This document shows, piece after piece, positions 7,479-15,553 of a DNA stretch of 50,423 nucleotides. Each line of letters starts with the position of its first letter. Position 1 is the first letter of the stretch. The position numbers were made by a program, and so were the translations under genes. The notes under the pieces were generated by a model that was given only the letters and a program-made list of their open reading frames with translations, ran no database searches and had not been told where the DNA came from. Source of the DNA: JAIBJN01 sp035762005 (GTDB taxonomy: Bacteria; Actinomycetota; Thermoleophilia; Gaiellales; Gaiellaceae); assembly GCA_035762005.1 (NCBI GenBank), contig DASTQA010000018.1:1-50423 (forward strand), given 5' to 3'.

Positions 7479-8618
7479 ATGGCATCCATGGATACCGTTG
7501 CCGCCACGACGATGAAGGTTGTGTGCGGAAAGGACGAGCTCGCCGAGAAGCTCCAGGTCGTCGGCCGCGGGGTGTCGACGCGAACGACCGTCCAGATCCT
7601 CGCGGGCATCATGCTGCGCGCGGCCGGCGGCCGCCTGCACCTGAGCGCGACCGACATGGAGATCTCCCTGCGGGACTCCCTCGAGGCGCAGGTGGAGGAG
7701 GAGGGTGCCGTGGTCGTCCCGGGCCGGCTCCTCGTCGATATCGTGCGGCTCCTCCCCGCCGGCGAGGTGACGCTCGAGCATCGCGCGGACGAGGGCGTCG
7801 CCCGCCTGGCGTGCGGGTCGGCGTCGTACGGACTGAACACGTACGGGCCGGAGGACTTCCCCCGCCTCCCGGAGATCGACCCAGAGAGCGCGTTCACCGT
7901 CGACCGCGAGGCCTTCCTCGACACGATCGCGCGCGTCGGCCGGTCGGCCTCCCGGGACGAGTCGAGGCCCGTGCTCACGGGTGTCCTCGTGCGCTTCGAG
8001 GGCGAGAAGCTCGTGATGGCGGCGACCGACTCGTATCGGCTCAGCGTGAAGGAGACGGCGCTGACGAAGGGGCCCGGCCGTGAGCTCGAGGCGATCGTCC
8101 CCGCCCGCGCGCTCCAGGAGCTCGCACGGATCGCCGGCCCGGCGGAGAGCGCGACCATCGACGTCGGCGTCCAGGAGAACCAGGTCGTCTTCGGCTCGGC
8201 CGGCGTCTGGCTCACCGCGCGGAGGATCGACGGCCAGTTCCCGAACTACCGCCAGCTCATCCCGGAGCAGTTCGAGGCCGAGGTGCAGCTCCCGCGCGAC
8301 GAGCTCCTCGATGTCGTCCGGCGCACAGGTCTCCTCGCACAGCGCAAGTCGCCCCTCCGGCTCCGCTTCGAGGAGGGGGAGCTCACCGTGTCGGCGCAGA
8401 CGCAGGACGTCGGGGAGGCGCGCGAGTCGCTGCCGGTGGGCTACGGCGGCGAGACGATGGAGATCGGCTTCAACGCCGAGTTCCTCCGGGACGGGCTCGA
8501 GTCCGTCACCGACGAGACGGTCCGCCTGAAGCTCATCAGTCCTCTGCGCCCGGGGCTCATCCACGGCGAGAGCGACGACTTCCTCTACCTGATCATGCCG
8601 ATCAGGCTGGCCGGCTGA
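7479..8618 (+). CDS. dnaN: DNA polymerase III sliding clamp (beta subunit)
   Basis: A 379-residue protein forming the dimeric ring that tethers polymerase III and many repair proteins to DNA. Three clamp repeats are present: about 10-130, 140-260 and 265-379. Family segments include RPVLTGVLVRF, MAATDSYRLSVKE and the C-terminal LISPLRPGLIHGESDDFLYLIMPIRL. The ATG at 7479 is 10 nt after GAGAGG (7463-7468). In-frame ATGs at 7488 and 7512 (MKVVCGKDEL) are possible later starts. Its stop codon overlaps the proposed CTG start of recF. Confidence 0.95.
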   Translation: MASMDTVAATTMKVVCGKDELAEKLQVVGRGVSTRTTVQILAGIMLRAAGGRLHLSATDMEISLRDSLEAQVEEEGAVVVPGRLLVDIVRLLPAGEVTLEHRADEGVARLACGSASYGLNTYGPEDFPRLPEIDPESAFTVDREAFLDTIARVGRSASRDESRPVLTGVLVRFEGEKLVMAATDSYRLSVKETALTKGPGRELEAIVPARALQELARIAGPAESATIDVGVQENQVVFGSAGVWLTARRIDGQFPNYRQLIPEQFEAEVQLPRDELLDVVRRTGLLAQRKSPLRLRFEEGELTVSAQTQDVGEARESLPVGYGGETMEIGFNAEFLRDGLESVTDETVRLKLISPLRPGLIHGESDDFLYLIMPIRLAG

Positions 8619-9697
8619 TCGTCGAGCGCGTCTCGCTGAGGAGCTTCCGCTCGTACGCCGCCCTGGAGCTCGCGCTCGAGCCCGGGCTCGTCCTCGTCGT
8701 CGGGCCGAACGGCGTCGGGAAGACGAACCTGCTCGAGGGCATCCACGTCGGCGCCCAGGGGTTCTCCCCGCGCACGCGGGCGGAGCCGCGGCTCGTCCGC
8801 TTCGGGGAGGACGCGGCCCGCGTCCGGCTCGCGGGCGCCGAGGGCGGGGTCCCGGTCGGAACCGAGGTCACGATCGCGCGGGGCCGGGGGAAGTCGATCC
8901 TCGTCAACGGCGCGCCCGCCGCCTCCGCCGAGGAGCTGCGAAGCCGCCTGACGGCGCTCGTGTTCGTCCCCGACCGGCTCGCGGTCGTGAAGGGCGGCCC
9001 CGCCGTCAGGCGCGCGTACGTCGATCGCATGCTCGGACGCGTGCTCCCGTCCCAGGCGGCTCTCCCCGGCGAGTACGGACGGGTGCTCGCACAGCGGAAC
9101 GAGGCGCTTCGGCGCGTCCGGGCGGGCGCGTCCACCCGCGAGGCGCTCGAGCCGTGGAGCGAGCAGGTCGCCGCGCTCGGCTCGCGGCTCGACGCGGTCC
9201 GCGCGGAGCTCGTCGACCTGCTCGCGGACGGGTTCGCCGCGCACGCCGAGGCGCTCGGCCTCCCCGCCGCCGTGCTGGCGTACGAGGAACGAGGCCTCGC
9301 CGCCGCCGATCTCGCCGCCCGCCTGGAGCGCGACGTCGAGCGCGGCACGACGGGGCTCGGACCGCACCTCCGCGACGTCGAGGTGCGCGCCGCCGAGCGG
9401 GACGTCCGCAGCTTCGGCTCCCAGGGCGAGCAGCGGACGGCCGTCCTCGCCCTCCTCCTCGCCGAGGCGGACGTCGTGACCGAGCGCCGGGGCGCCCCGC
9501 CGCTCCTCCTCCTGGACGACGTCCTCAGCGAGCTCGACGCGGGCCGGCGCCGGGCGCTGCTCGCGGCCCTCCCGCCCCGCGGGCAGACGCTCGTCAGCGC
9601 CACGAGCGCCGACGCGCTCCCCGCGCGGGCACCCTCGCCCGCGCTCGTCGTCGCCGTTCGCCGTGGGGACGGCGCGAGCCTCGCGGAGGCGGCGTGA
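8615..9697 (+). CDS. recF: DNA replication and repair protein RecF, apparent CTG start
   Basis: A 360-residue SMC-like ATPase that binds gapped DNA and helps load RecA. Read from CTG at 8615 the protein begins MIVERVSLRSFRSYAALELA. Walker A GPNGVGKT is at 30-37. The signature SFGSQGEQRTAVLALLLAEA and Walker B LLLLDDVLSELD are in the C-terminal third. The frame contains no ATG, GTG or TTG before the GTG at 8957, which lies past Walker A, so a canonical start would delete the ATP site. CTG overlaps the dnaN stop as CTGA, mirroring the ATGA and GTGA junctions nearby. It ends in a GTGA overlap with dciA. Confidence 0.93.
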   Translation: MIVERVSLRSFRSYAALELALEPGLVLVVGPNGVGKTNLLEGIHVGAQGFSPRTRAEPRLVRFGEDAARVRLAGAEGGVPVGTEVTIARGRGKSILVNGAPAASAEELRSRLTALVFVPDRLAVVKGGPAVRRAYVDRMLGRVLPSQAALPGEYGRVLAQRNEALRRVRAGASTREALEPWSEQVAALGSRLDAVRAELVDLLADGFAAHAEALGLPAAVLAYEERGLAAADLAARLERDVERGTTGLGPHLRDVEVRAAERDVRSFGSQGEQRTAVLALLLAEADVVTERRGAPPLLLLDDVLSELDAGRRRALLAALPPRGQTLVSATSADALPARAPSPALVVAVRRGDGASLAEAA

Positions 9698-10188
9698 CGG
9701 GCCTCGAGCCGCTGGCGGGCGAGGTTCGCCGGGAGCTCGGGCGGCTCGGTCCGGCGGGGGCGATCAGCGACGTCGTCGAGGCCTGGCCCGAGGCAGTGGG
9801 GCCCGCGGTCGCCGCGAACGCCTGGCCGGCGCGGACCGCCCGCGACGGGACGCTCCACGTGGCCACGAGCTCGAGCGCCTGGGCGTTCGAGCTGACGCAG
9901 CTCGCCGCGACCGTGCAGGAGCGCCTGCGGGCAAGCCTCGGGGAGCTCGCCCCGCCCGCCCTGCGCTTCGCCCCGGGCCGCCTGCCCGCCCCGGGCGGCG
10001 AGGATGTCGAGGCTTCCGCGCGAGCCGTGCCGACTCCGTCACGGGCGGCCGAGGCGGCCGCCGAGGAGATCGCCGCGGGCATCGCGGGCGAGGCGCTGAG
10101 GGAGGCGGTCCGGCGTGCCGCCGCGGCGAGCCTCGCCCTCGCCGAGGGCGCGCCTCCGGCCGTCCCGTCTGATAGACTGTGCAAGTGA
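9694..10188 (+). CDS. dciA: DciA/DUF721 family replicative-helicase operator
   Basis: A 164-residue protein of the DUF721 family, found between recF and gyrB in many Actinobacteria. DciA proteins interact with the replicative helicase DnaB and stand in for DnaC-type loaders. The KH-like core is visible at about 1-100, with WPEAVGPAVAANAWPARTARDGTLHVATSSSAWAFEL in segments. The C-terminal 60 residues are Ala/Arg-rich and low in complexity, as in other DciA tails. The GTG start forms a GTGA overlap with the recF stop. It ends two nucleotides before the hairpin preceding gyrB. Confidence 0.88.
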   Translation: MTGLEPLAGEVRRELGRLGPAGAISDVVEAWPEAVGPAVAANAWPARTARDGTLHVATSSSAWAFELTQLAATVQERLRASLGELAPPALRFAPGRLPAPGGEDVEASARAVPTPSRAAEAAAEEIAAGIAGEALREAVRRAAAASLALAEGAPPAVPSDRLCK

Positions 10189-10218
10189 CGAAAATCCCCG
10201 ACTAGCAGGGATTTTTTT
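10173..10218 (+). promoter_or_regulatory. gyrB leader: -10-like TAGACT and terminator-like hairpin abutting the start codon
   Basis: Between the dciA stop (10188) and gyrB ATG (10219) the whole 30-nt gap is a hairpin plus U-tract. AAAATCCC (10191-10198) pairs perfectly with GGGATTTT (10208-10215) across a 9-nt loop; seven T residues run to 10218. The only SD-like bases, AGGG (10207-10210), 8 nt before ATG, sit in the 3' arm. TAGACT (10173-10178) inside dciA could be a -10, giving a leader that is almost exactly this hairpin. It could end dciA transcripts, attenuate gyrB, or hide its ribosome site. Confidence 0.65.
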
Positions 10219-12606
10219 ATGACCAAGATCAATTACGGCGCCAAGGACATCACCGTGCTCGAGGGCCTCGAGCCCGTCCGGCTGCGCCCCGGGATGTACA
10301 TCGGCTCGACGGGCGCGCGGGGGCTCCACCACCTCGTCTACGAGGCCGTCGACAACTCCGTCGACGAGGCTCTCGCGGGCCGGAACGACCGCATCGAGGT
10401 GCGCCTGCACCCCGACAACTCGGTCACGGTCCGGGACTGGGGCTCGGGCATCCCGGTCGACGTGATGGCGGATCAGGGCCTGCCGGCGCTGACCGTCGTC
10501 CTGACGAAGCTCCACGCCGGCGGGAAGTTCGGCGGCGAGGGCTACAAGGTCTCCGGCGGCCTCCACGGCGTCGGCATCTCGGTTGTGAACGCGCTCTCGG
10601 AGTGGCTCGTCGCCGAGGTCAGGCGCGACGGGAAGGTCTACCGCCAGGAGTTCGCCCGCGGCGTCCCCACGACCGAGATGGAGGTCGTGGGCAGCGCCGG
10701 GAAGGGCGAGACGGGCACGACCATCTCCTTCCTCCCCGACGCCGAGGTCTTCGAGGAGCTCGAGTTCTCGAGCCAGACGATCGGGCAGCGCTTCCGGGAG
10801 ACCGCCTTCCTGACGCGCGGCCTGCGCATCGTCTTCGTGGACGAGCGGGAGGGCGAGGAGACCGAGGAGTACTACGCCGAGGGAGGGATCCGCGACTTCG
10901 TCGCGTTCGTGAACGAGGCGAAGGACGCCGTCCACCGCCACGTCGTCTACTTCGAGGGCGAGAACGGCCGGGGGACCGTCGAGGTGGCCATGCAGTGGAA
11001 CACCTCGTACGTCGAGTCCGTCTTCTCGTTCGCGAACAACATCAACACGCACGAGGGCGGGACGCACCTCTCCGGCTTCAAGGCTGCTCTCACCGGGACG
11101 CTGAACAAGTACGCCCGCGACAAGGGCCTCCTGAAGGAGAAGGAGGAGAACCTCGACGGCGAGGACGTGCGCGAGGGCCTCGCCGGGGTCATCTCCGTGA
11201 AGCTCCGCGACCCGCAGTTCGAGGGGCAGACGAAGACGAAGCTCGGGAACCCGTGGGTGCGCGGCCTCGTCGAGCAGACCGTGAACGCCCGCCTCGCCGA
11301 GTTCCTCGAGGAGAACCCGACGGACGCGCGCCAGATCGTCCAGAAGGCGATCTCGGCCTCGCGCGCCCGGCAGGCGGCCCGCAAGGCGCGTGAGCTGACG
11401 CGCCGCAAGAGCGCGCTCGAGAACTCCTCGCTGCCGGGGAAGCTTGCCGACTGCACCGTCCGCGACCCCGACCTCGCCGAGCTCTACATCGTCGAGGGCG
11501 ACTCCGCGGGCGGCTCGGCGAAGCAGGCGCGGGACCGCACCTACCAGGCGATCCTCCCGCTCCGCGGCAAGATCATCAACTCGGAGAAGAACCGCATCAA
11601 CAAGGTGCTCTCGAACACCGAGATCCAGGCGATGATCACCGCGATCGGCACCGGGATCGGGGACGAGCTCGACCTCGCGAACCTCCGCTACGGCCGCGTG
11701 ATCGTCATGACCGACGCCGACGTGGACGGCTCCCACATCCGCACGCTCATCCTCACGTTCCTCTACCGGAACATGCCCGAGCTGATCGACCGCGGCCACG
11801 TCTACATCGCGGTGCCGCCCCTCTACCACGTCAAGGTCGGAAACCAGGAGTTCTACTTCGAGAAGGACGCGCAGCTCGAGGAGCTCCTCGTCCGCGAGCG
11901 CGTGAAGGACATCGAGATCACGGACCGCGAGGGGGCGCCCGTGCAGCTGACGGAGCATCGCTACGCCCGCTTCGTGCGGGAGCTGACCGCGTTCGAGGGC
12001 TACCGCGCGAAGCTCCATGCGGAGTACGGCGAGGCTGCCGACTTCGTCGTCGCGCACCGCGTCGTCGAGCAGGAGGCCGCCACGCTCGCGGAGGTCGAGC
12101 GGGCGATCGAGGCGATGCCGCCGAACGGCTACGACCTCAGCGTCCTCGGCCGCATGGACGGCTTCCTCGAGCTGAAGGTGGTCGAGGAGGCCTCGAGCGC
12201 CGCCAGCCGCCTGCGCCTGCCCGGCGACCTCGTCGGCTCGCCGACGTACGATCGCCTGCGCGCCGCCTACGCGAAGGCGGCCGCCGCGAGCGGCCTGCCG
12301 CCGTTCCGGCTCCGGCTCGGCAAGAAGACGGCGACGGCGGCGACGTTCGCCGAGCTGCGCGCGCGCGCGCTCGACCTCGCGAAGGACGGCCTCCACCTGA
12401 GCCGGTTCAAGGGCCTCGGCGAGATGAACCCCGAGCAGCTCTGGGAGACGACGATGGACCCGCAGCGGCGCCTGCTCGTGCGTGTCGACGTCGAGGACGC
12501 CTCGGCGGCCGACCAGATGTTCTCCGTCCTCATGGGCGACCAGGTCGAGCCGAGGCGGCAGTTCATCGAGCAGAACGCGAGGGACGTGCGCTTCCTCGAT
12601 GTCTAG
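10219..12606 (+). CDS. gyrB: DNA gyrase subunit B (with large TOPRIM insertion)
   Basis: A 795-residue subunit with the ATPase and TOPRIM domains of gyrase. The GHKL ATPase segment includes YEAVDNSVDEAL. The TOPRIM motifs are EGDS (426-429) and DADVD (499-503). FKGLGEMNPEQLWETTMDP lies at 730-748. Between about 550 and 725 is an insertion of roughly 175 residues, as in proteobacterial GyrB, which makes the protein longer than the usual actinobacterial form. It pairs with gyrA 23 nt downstream. The ATG directly follows a terminator-like hairpin; see the leader entry. Confidence 0.97.
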   Translation: MTKINYGAKDITVLEGLEPVRLRPGMYIGSTGARGLHHLVYEAVDNSVDEALAGRNDRIEVRLHPDNSVTVRDWGSGIPVDVMADQGLPALTVVLTKLHAGGKFGGEGYKVSGGLHGVGISVVNALSEWLVAEVRRDGKVYRQEFARGVPTTEMEVVGSAGKGETGTTISFLPDAEVFEELEFSSQTIGQRFRETAFLTRGLRIVFVDEREGEETEEYYAEGGIRDFVAFVNEAKDAVHRHVVYFEGENGRGTVEVAMQWNTSYVESVFSFANNINTHEGGTHLSGFKAALTGTLNKYARDKGLLKEKEENLDGEDVREGLAGVISVKLRDPQFEGQTKTKLGNPWVRGLVEQTVNARLAEFLEENPTDARQIVQKAISASRARQAARKARELTRRKSALENSSLPGKLADCTVRDPDLAELYIVEGDSAGGSAKQARDRTYQAILPLRGKIINSEKNRINKVLSNTEIQAMITAIGTGIGDELDLANLRYGRVIVMTDADVDGSHIRTLILTFLYRNMPELIDRGHVYIAVPPLYHVKVGNQEFYFEKDAQLEELLVRERVKDIEITDREGAPVQLTEHRYARFVRELTAFEGYRAKLHAEYGEAADFVVAHRVVEQEAATLAEVERAIEAMPPNGYDLSVLGRMDGFLELKVVEEASSAASRLRLPGDLVGSPTYDRLRAAYAKAAAASGLPPFRLRLGKKTATAATFAELRARALDLAKDGLHLSRFKGLGEMNPEQLWETTMDPQRRLLVRVDVEDASAADQMFSVLMGDQVEPRRQFIEQNARDVRFLDV

Positions 12607-12629
12607 GGGCGCGAGAGAGGGGCGGGCGC

Positions 12630-15164
12630 GTGTCTGAGCTCGGCGCCCTCGGACCCGGGCGGATCGAGCCGCGCGAGCTCGAGCAGGAGCTCCGCTCGAG
12701 CTACCTCGACTACGCGATGTCGGTCATCGTCGGGCGCGCGCTCCCCGACGTCCGCGACGGGCTCAAGCCGGTGCACCGGCGCGTCCTCTACGGGATGCAC
12801 GAGGCCGGGATGCAGCCCAACCGGCCGTACAAGAAGTGTGCCCGCGTCGTCGGCGACGTGATGGGGAGCTACCACCCGCACGGCGACCAGGCGATCTACG
12901 ACACGCTCGTGCGCATGGCGCAGCCGTTCTCGCTGCGCTACCCGCTCGTAGACGGCCAGGGGAACTTCGGCTTCGACGTCGAGCCGGCGGCCGCCATGCG
13001 CTACACGGAGTGCCGCCTGGCGCGGATCGCCACCGAAATGCTGCGCGACATCGACGCCGACACGGTCGACTTCGTCCCGAACTACGACGAGTCGCGCCGC
13101 GAGCCCTCGGTCCTCCCCTCGCGCTTCCCCAACCTGCTCGTCAACGGCTCCTCTGGGATCGCCGTCGGGATGGCGACGAACATGCCCTCCCACCGTCTGG
13201 CCGAGGTGGTCGACGCGATCATCGAGCTGATCGACAAGCCCGAGGCGAACGTCGAGGACCTCATGAAGCACGTGAAGGGGCCGGACTTCCCGGGAGGCGG
13301 CATCGTCGTCGGGCGCAGCGGCATCCGCGACGCCTACCGCACCGGCCGGGGCCGGATCGTCATGCGCGCGCGCGCCCACATCGAGGAGCTGCGCGGGGGC
13401 AAGTCGGCGATCGTCGTGACCGAGCTCCCCTTCGGGGTCCGGGTCGGCGGCGACGGCGGCCTGATCATGCGCATCGCCGACCTCGTGCGCGACAAGGTCG
13501 TCCCCGAGGTCGCCAACGTCGACGACTACATCGACAAGACGGGGACGCGCGTCGTCATCGAGCTGAAGCGCGACGCGGTCCCGCAGGTCGTCCTCAACAA
13601 GCTGTTCAAGCACACGCCGCTCCAGACGACCTTCGGCTACAACGCCGTCGCGCTCGTCGAGGGCGTCCCGCGCACGCTCTCGCTCCTCGAGCTCGTCCGC
13701 CACTACCTCGACTACCAGCGCGAGGTCGTCACCCGCCGCTCGAAGTACGAGCTGCGCAAGGCGGAGGAGCGCGCCCACGTCCTCCAGGGCTACCTGACCG
13801 CGCTCGACAACCTCGACGAGGTGATCGCGCTCATTCGCGGCTCGGCGGACACGGAGACGGCCCGCGTCGGGCTCATGGAGCGCTTCGAGCTCTCGGAGAT
13901 CCAGGCCCAGGCGATCCTCGACCTCCGCCTCGCGCGGCTCACAAGCCTCGCCCGCAAGGAGATCGAGGACGAGTTCGCCGACCTCCAAGAGCGGATCGGT
14001 GAGCTGCGGGCGATCCTCGGCGACCCGGCCCGCATCGACGGCGTCATCCGCGAGGAGCTGCTCGAGATCAGGAGCATCTACGGGCGGAACGACGACCGCC
14101 GCACGGAGATCGTCGCTGCGGAGGAGGAGCTCGAGCTCGAGGACCTCATCGCCGAGGAGGACATGGTCATCGCGATCACCCGCTCGGGCTACGTGAAGCG
14201 CCTGCCGGTCACGACCTACAGGGAGCAGCGGCGCGGCGGGATCGGCGTCATGGGGATGGAGCTGAAGGACGAGGACTACATCGAGCACCTCTTCGTCGCC
14301 TCGACGCACGACTACCTGCTCTTCTTCACCTCCGTCGGGAAGGTCTACCGCCTCAAGGTGCACGAGCTGCCCCTCGGCTCCCGGCAGTCGAAAGGGAGGG
14401 CGATCGTCAACCTCCTCCCCTTCCATCAGGACGAGACGATCAGGGCGGTCATCGCGACCCGCGACTTCAAGGACGCGGAGTTCCTAGTCGCCGTCACCCG
14501 GAAGGGCCTCGTCAAGAAGACCCGCTTCGAGGAGTACAACACGCCCCTGAAGGCGGACGGGATCATCGCCATCAAGCTCCGTGAGGGCGACGAGCTCGTT
14601 GGCGTCCTCCACTCCTCGGGCGACGACGACATCCTCATGGTCTCGCGGCGAGGCCAGGCGATCCGCTTCCACGAGCGGCTCGCCCGTCCCATGGGCCGTG
14701 CGACGTCGGGCGTGGCCGGCATGCGCCTCCGCAAGGGGGACGAGGTGATCGCGGCCGCCATCGCGCGCAACGACGCCGACCTCCTCGTCGTGACGGAGAA
14801 CGGCTTCGGGAAGCGCACGCGCATCGACCAGTACCCGGTCAAGGGCCGGGGCGGCCTCGGGGTGAAGACCGTGCAGCTCACCGAGGCCCGCGGGCAGCTC
14901 GCCGGGTCGCTCGTCGTGCGCGAGGGCGACCAGGTGATGCTCATGTCGACCGGCGGGACGGTCATCCGCGTCCCCGGCGGCGGAATCAAGCAGAGCGGCC
15001 GCTCGACGCAGGGCGTGATCGTCATGCGCCTCCGCGAGGGCGAGCGGGTCTCGACGCTCGCCCGCGTCGTCGAGGACGGCGGACCCGACGGGCTCGTCGA
15101 GGCGCTCGAGGCCGAGCCCGCCCAGGCGGAGGGCGCCGTCTCTCCCCCGGACGCCGAAGGCTAG
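12630..15164 (+). CDS. gyrA: DNA gyrase subunit A with variant GyrA box
   Basis: An 844-residue subunit that cuts and rejoins DNA. The catalytic Tyr is Tyr125 (in AAAMRYTE). The fluoroquinolone region reads HPHGDQAIYDT: Gln87 stands where E. coli has Ser83, and Asp91 matches Asp87. The stretch after GQGNFG is FDVEP and seems one residue shorter than the usual S-x-DGDP form. The C-terminal beta-pinwheel (about 500-820) holds QRRGGIG at 533-539, where the GyrA box normally has Lys or Arg at the sixth position. The GTG start follows GAGAGGGG. Confidence 0.96.
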   Translation: MSELGALGPGRIEPRELEQELRSSYLDYAMSVIVGRALPDVRDGLKPVHRRVLYGMHEAGMQPNRPYKKCARVVGDVMGSYHPHGDQAIYDTLVRMAQPFSLRYPLVDGQGNFGFDVEPAAAMRYTECRLARIATEMLRDIDADTVDFVPNYDESRREPSVLPSRFPNLLVNGSSGIAVGMATNMPSHRLAEVVDAIIELIDKPEANVEDLMKHVKGPDFPGGGIVVGRSGIRDAYRTGRGRIVMRARAHIEELRGGKSAIVVTELPFGVRVGGDGGLIMRIADLVRDKVVPEVANVDDYIDKTGTRVVIELKRDAVPQVVLNKLFKHTPLQTTFGYNAVALVEGVPRTLSLLELVRHYLDYQREVVTRRSKYELRKAEERAHVLQGYLTALDNLDEVIALIRGSADTETARVGLMERFELSEIQAQAILDLRLARLTSLARKEIEDEFADLQERIGELRAILGDPARIDGVIREELLEIRSIYGRNDDRRTEIVAAEEELELEDLIAEEDMVIAITRSGYVKRLPVTTYREQRRGGIGVMGMELKDEDYIEHLFVASTHDYLLFFTSVGKVYRLKVHELPLGSRQSKGRAIVNLLPFHQDETIRAVIATRDFKDAEFLVAVTRKGLVKKTRFEEYNTPLKADGIIAIKLREGDELVGVLHSSGDDDILMVSRRGQAIRFHERLARPMGRATSGVAGMRLRKGDEVIAAAIARNDADLLVVTENGFGKRTRIDQYPVKGRGGLGVKTVQLTEARGQLAGSLVVREGDQVMLMSTGGTVIRVPGGGIKQSGRSTQGVIVMRLREGERVSTLARVVEDGGPDGLVEALEAEPAQAEGAVSPPDAEG

Positions 15165-15174
15165 GCCCCCGCCT

Positions 15175-15210
15175 GTACCGGTGGTACGGTCGTGCGAGCA
15201 CAGCCGTACC
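15175..15210. promoter_or_regulatory. Candidate operator upstream of merR-family gene
   Basis: GTACC (15175-15179) is followed after GGT by GGTAC (15183-15187), a perfect 5-bp dyad. GGTACGG (15183-15189) also forms an inverted repeat with CCGTACC (15204-15210), spaced by 14 bp. Three related half-sites in 36 bp directly before a regulator gene suggest autoregulation. A -10-like TACGGT (15185-15190) overlaps the middle half-site. Confidence 0.5.
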
Positions 15211-15229
15211 CCCCGAAAGTCGGACGCGT

Positions 15230-15553
15230 ATGCCTTCTCCCCGCCGGGCCGAGGACCTGCTCGAGCCTGTCGACCTCGACGGGCGGCTCCGCCAGCTCGA
15301 GCTCTCGCTCGGGCAGGTGTGCCGGGTCGCCGGCATCTCGAAGATGCAGCTCGACTACTGGACGACGAAGGGCCGCATTCCGACGAGGGGCCGCAAGCAG
15401 CGCCTCTACGACGTGGACGCGGTCGAGACGGTCATGCTCATCAAGCAGGGGAAGGACAAGGGTCTCTCGCTCGAGGCCGCGATCGAGGCGGCCGAGCGCT
15501 TCAAGGCGGGCCGCGCCGGCGGCCGGGCGGCGAGCGGTGAGCGCCGCCGCTAG
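15230..15553 (+). CDS. MerR-family transcriptional regulator (DNA-binding domain only)
   Basis: A 107-residue protein with one recognisable domain, the MerR winged helix-turn-helix at about 22-85. LSLGQVCRVAGISKMQLDYW forms the HTH. RIPTRGRKQRLYDVDAVETVMLIKQGKDKGLSLEAAIEA provides the wing and second helix pair. The C-terminal 20 residues are Gly/Ala/Arg-rich with no effector domain, so it may sense nothing directly or act through a partner. It lies 66 bp downstream of gyrA with its own candidate operator. It converges on galT, sharing the bases CTAG at 15550-15553 as both stop codons. Confidence 0.87.
   Translation: MPSPRRAEDLLEPVDLDGRLRQLELSLGQVCRVAGISKMQLDYWTTKGRIPTRGRKQRLYDVDAVETVMLIKQGKDKGLSLEAAIEAAERFKAGRAGGRAASGERRR

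Noticed and set aside
8615..9697. recF as a truncated pseudogene starting at 8957
   Set aside because: The N-terminal 114 codons are fully conserved in RecF style with an intact Walker A, so loss of a start codon by degeneration is less likely than a CTG start.
10039..14426. Long antisense frames opposite gyrB and gyrA
   Set aside because: They are rich in Val, Asp, Glu and Leu in a repetitive pattern that mirrors codon bias on the coding strand. No domain is recognisable, and gyrB and gyrA are certain.
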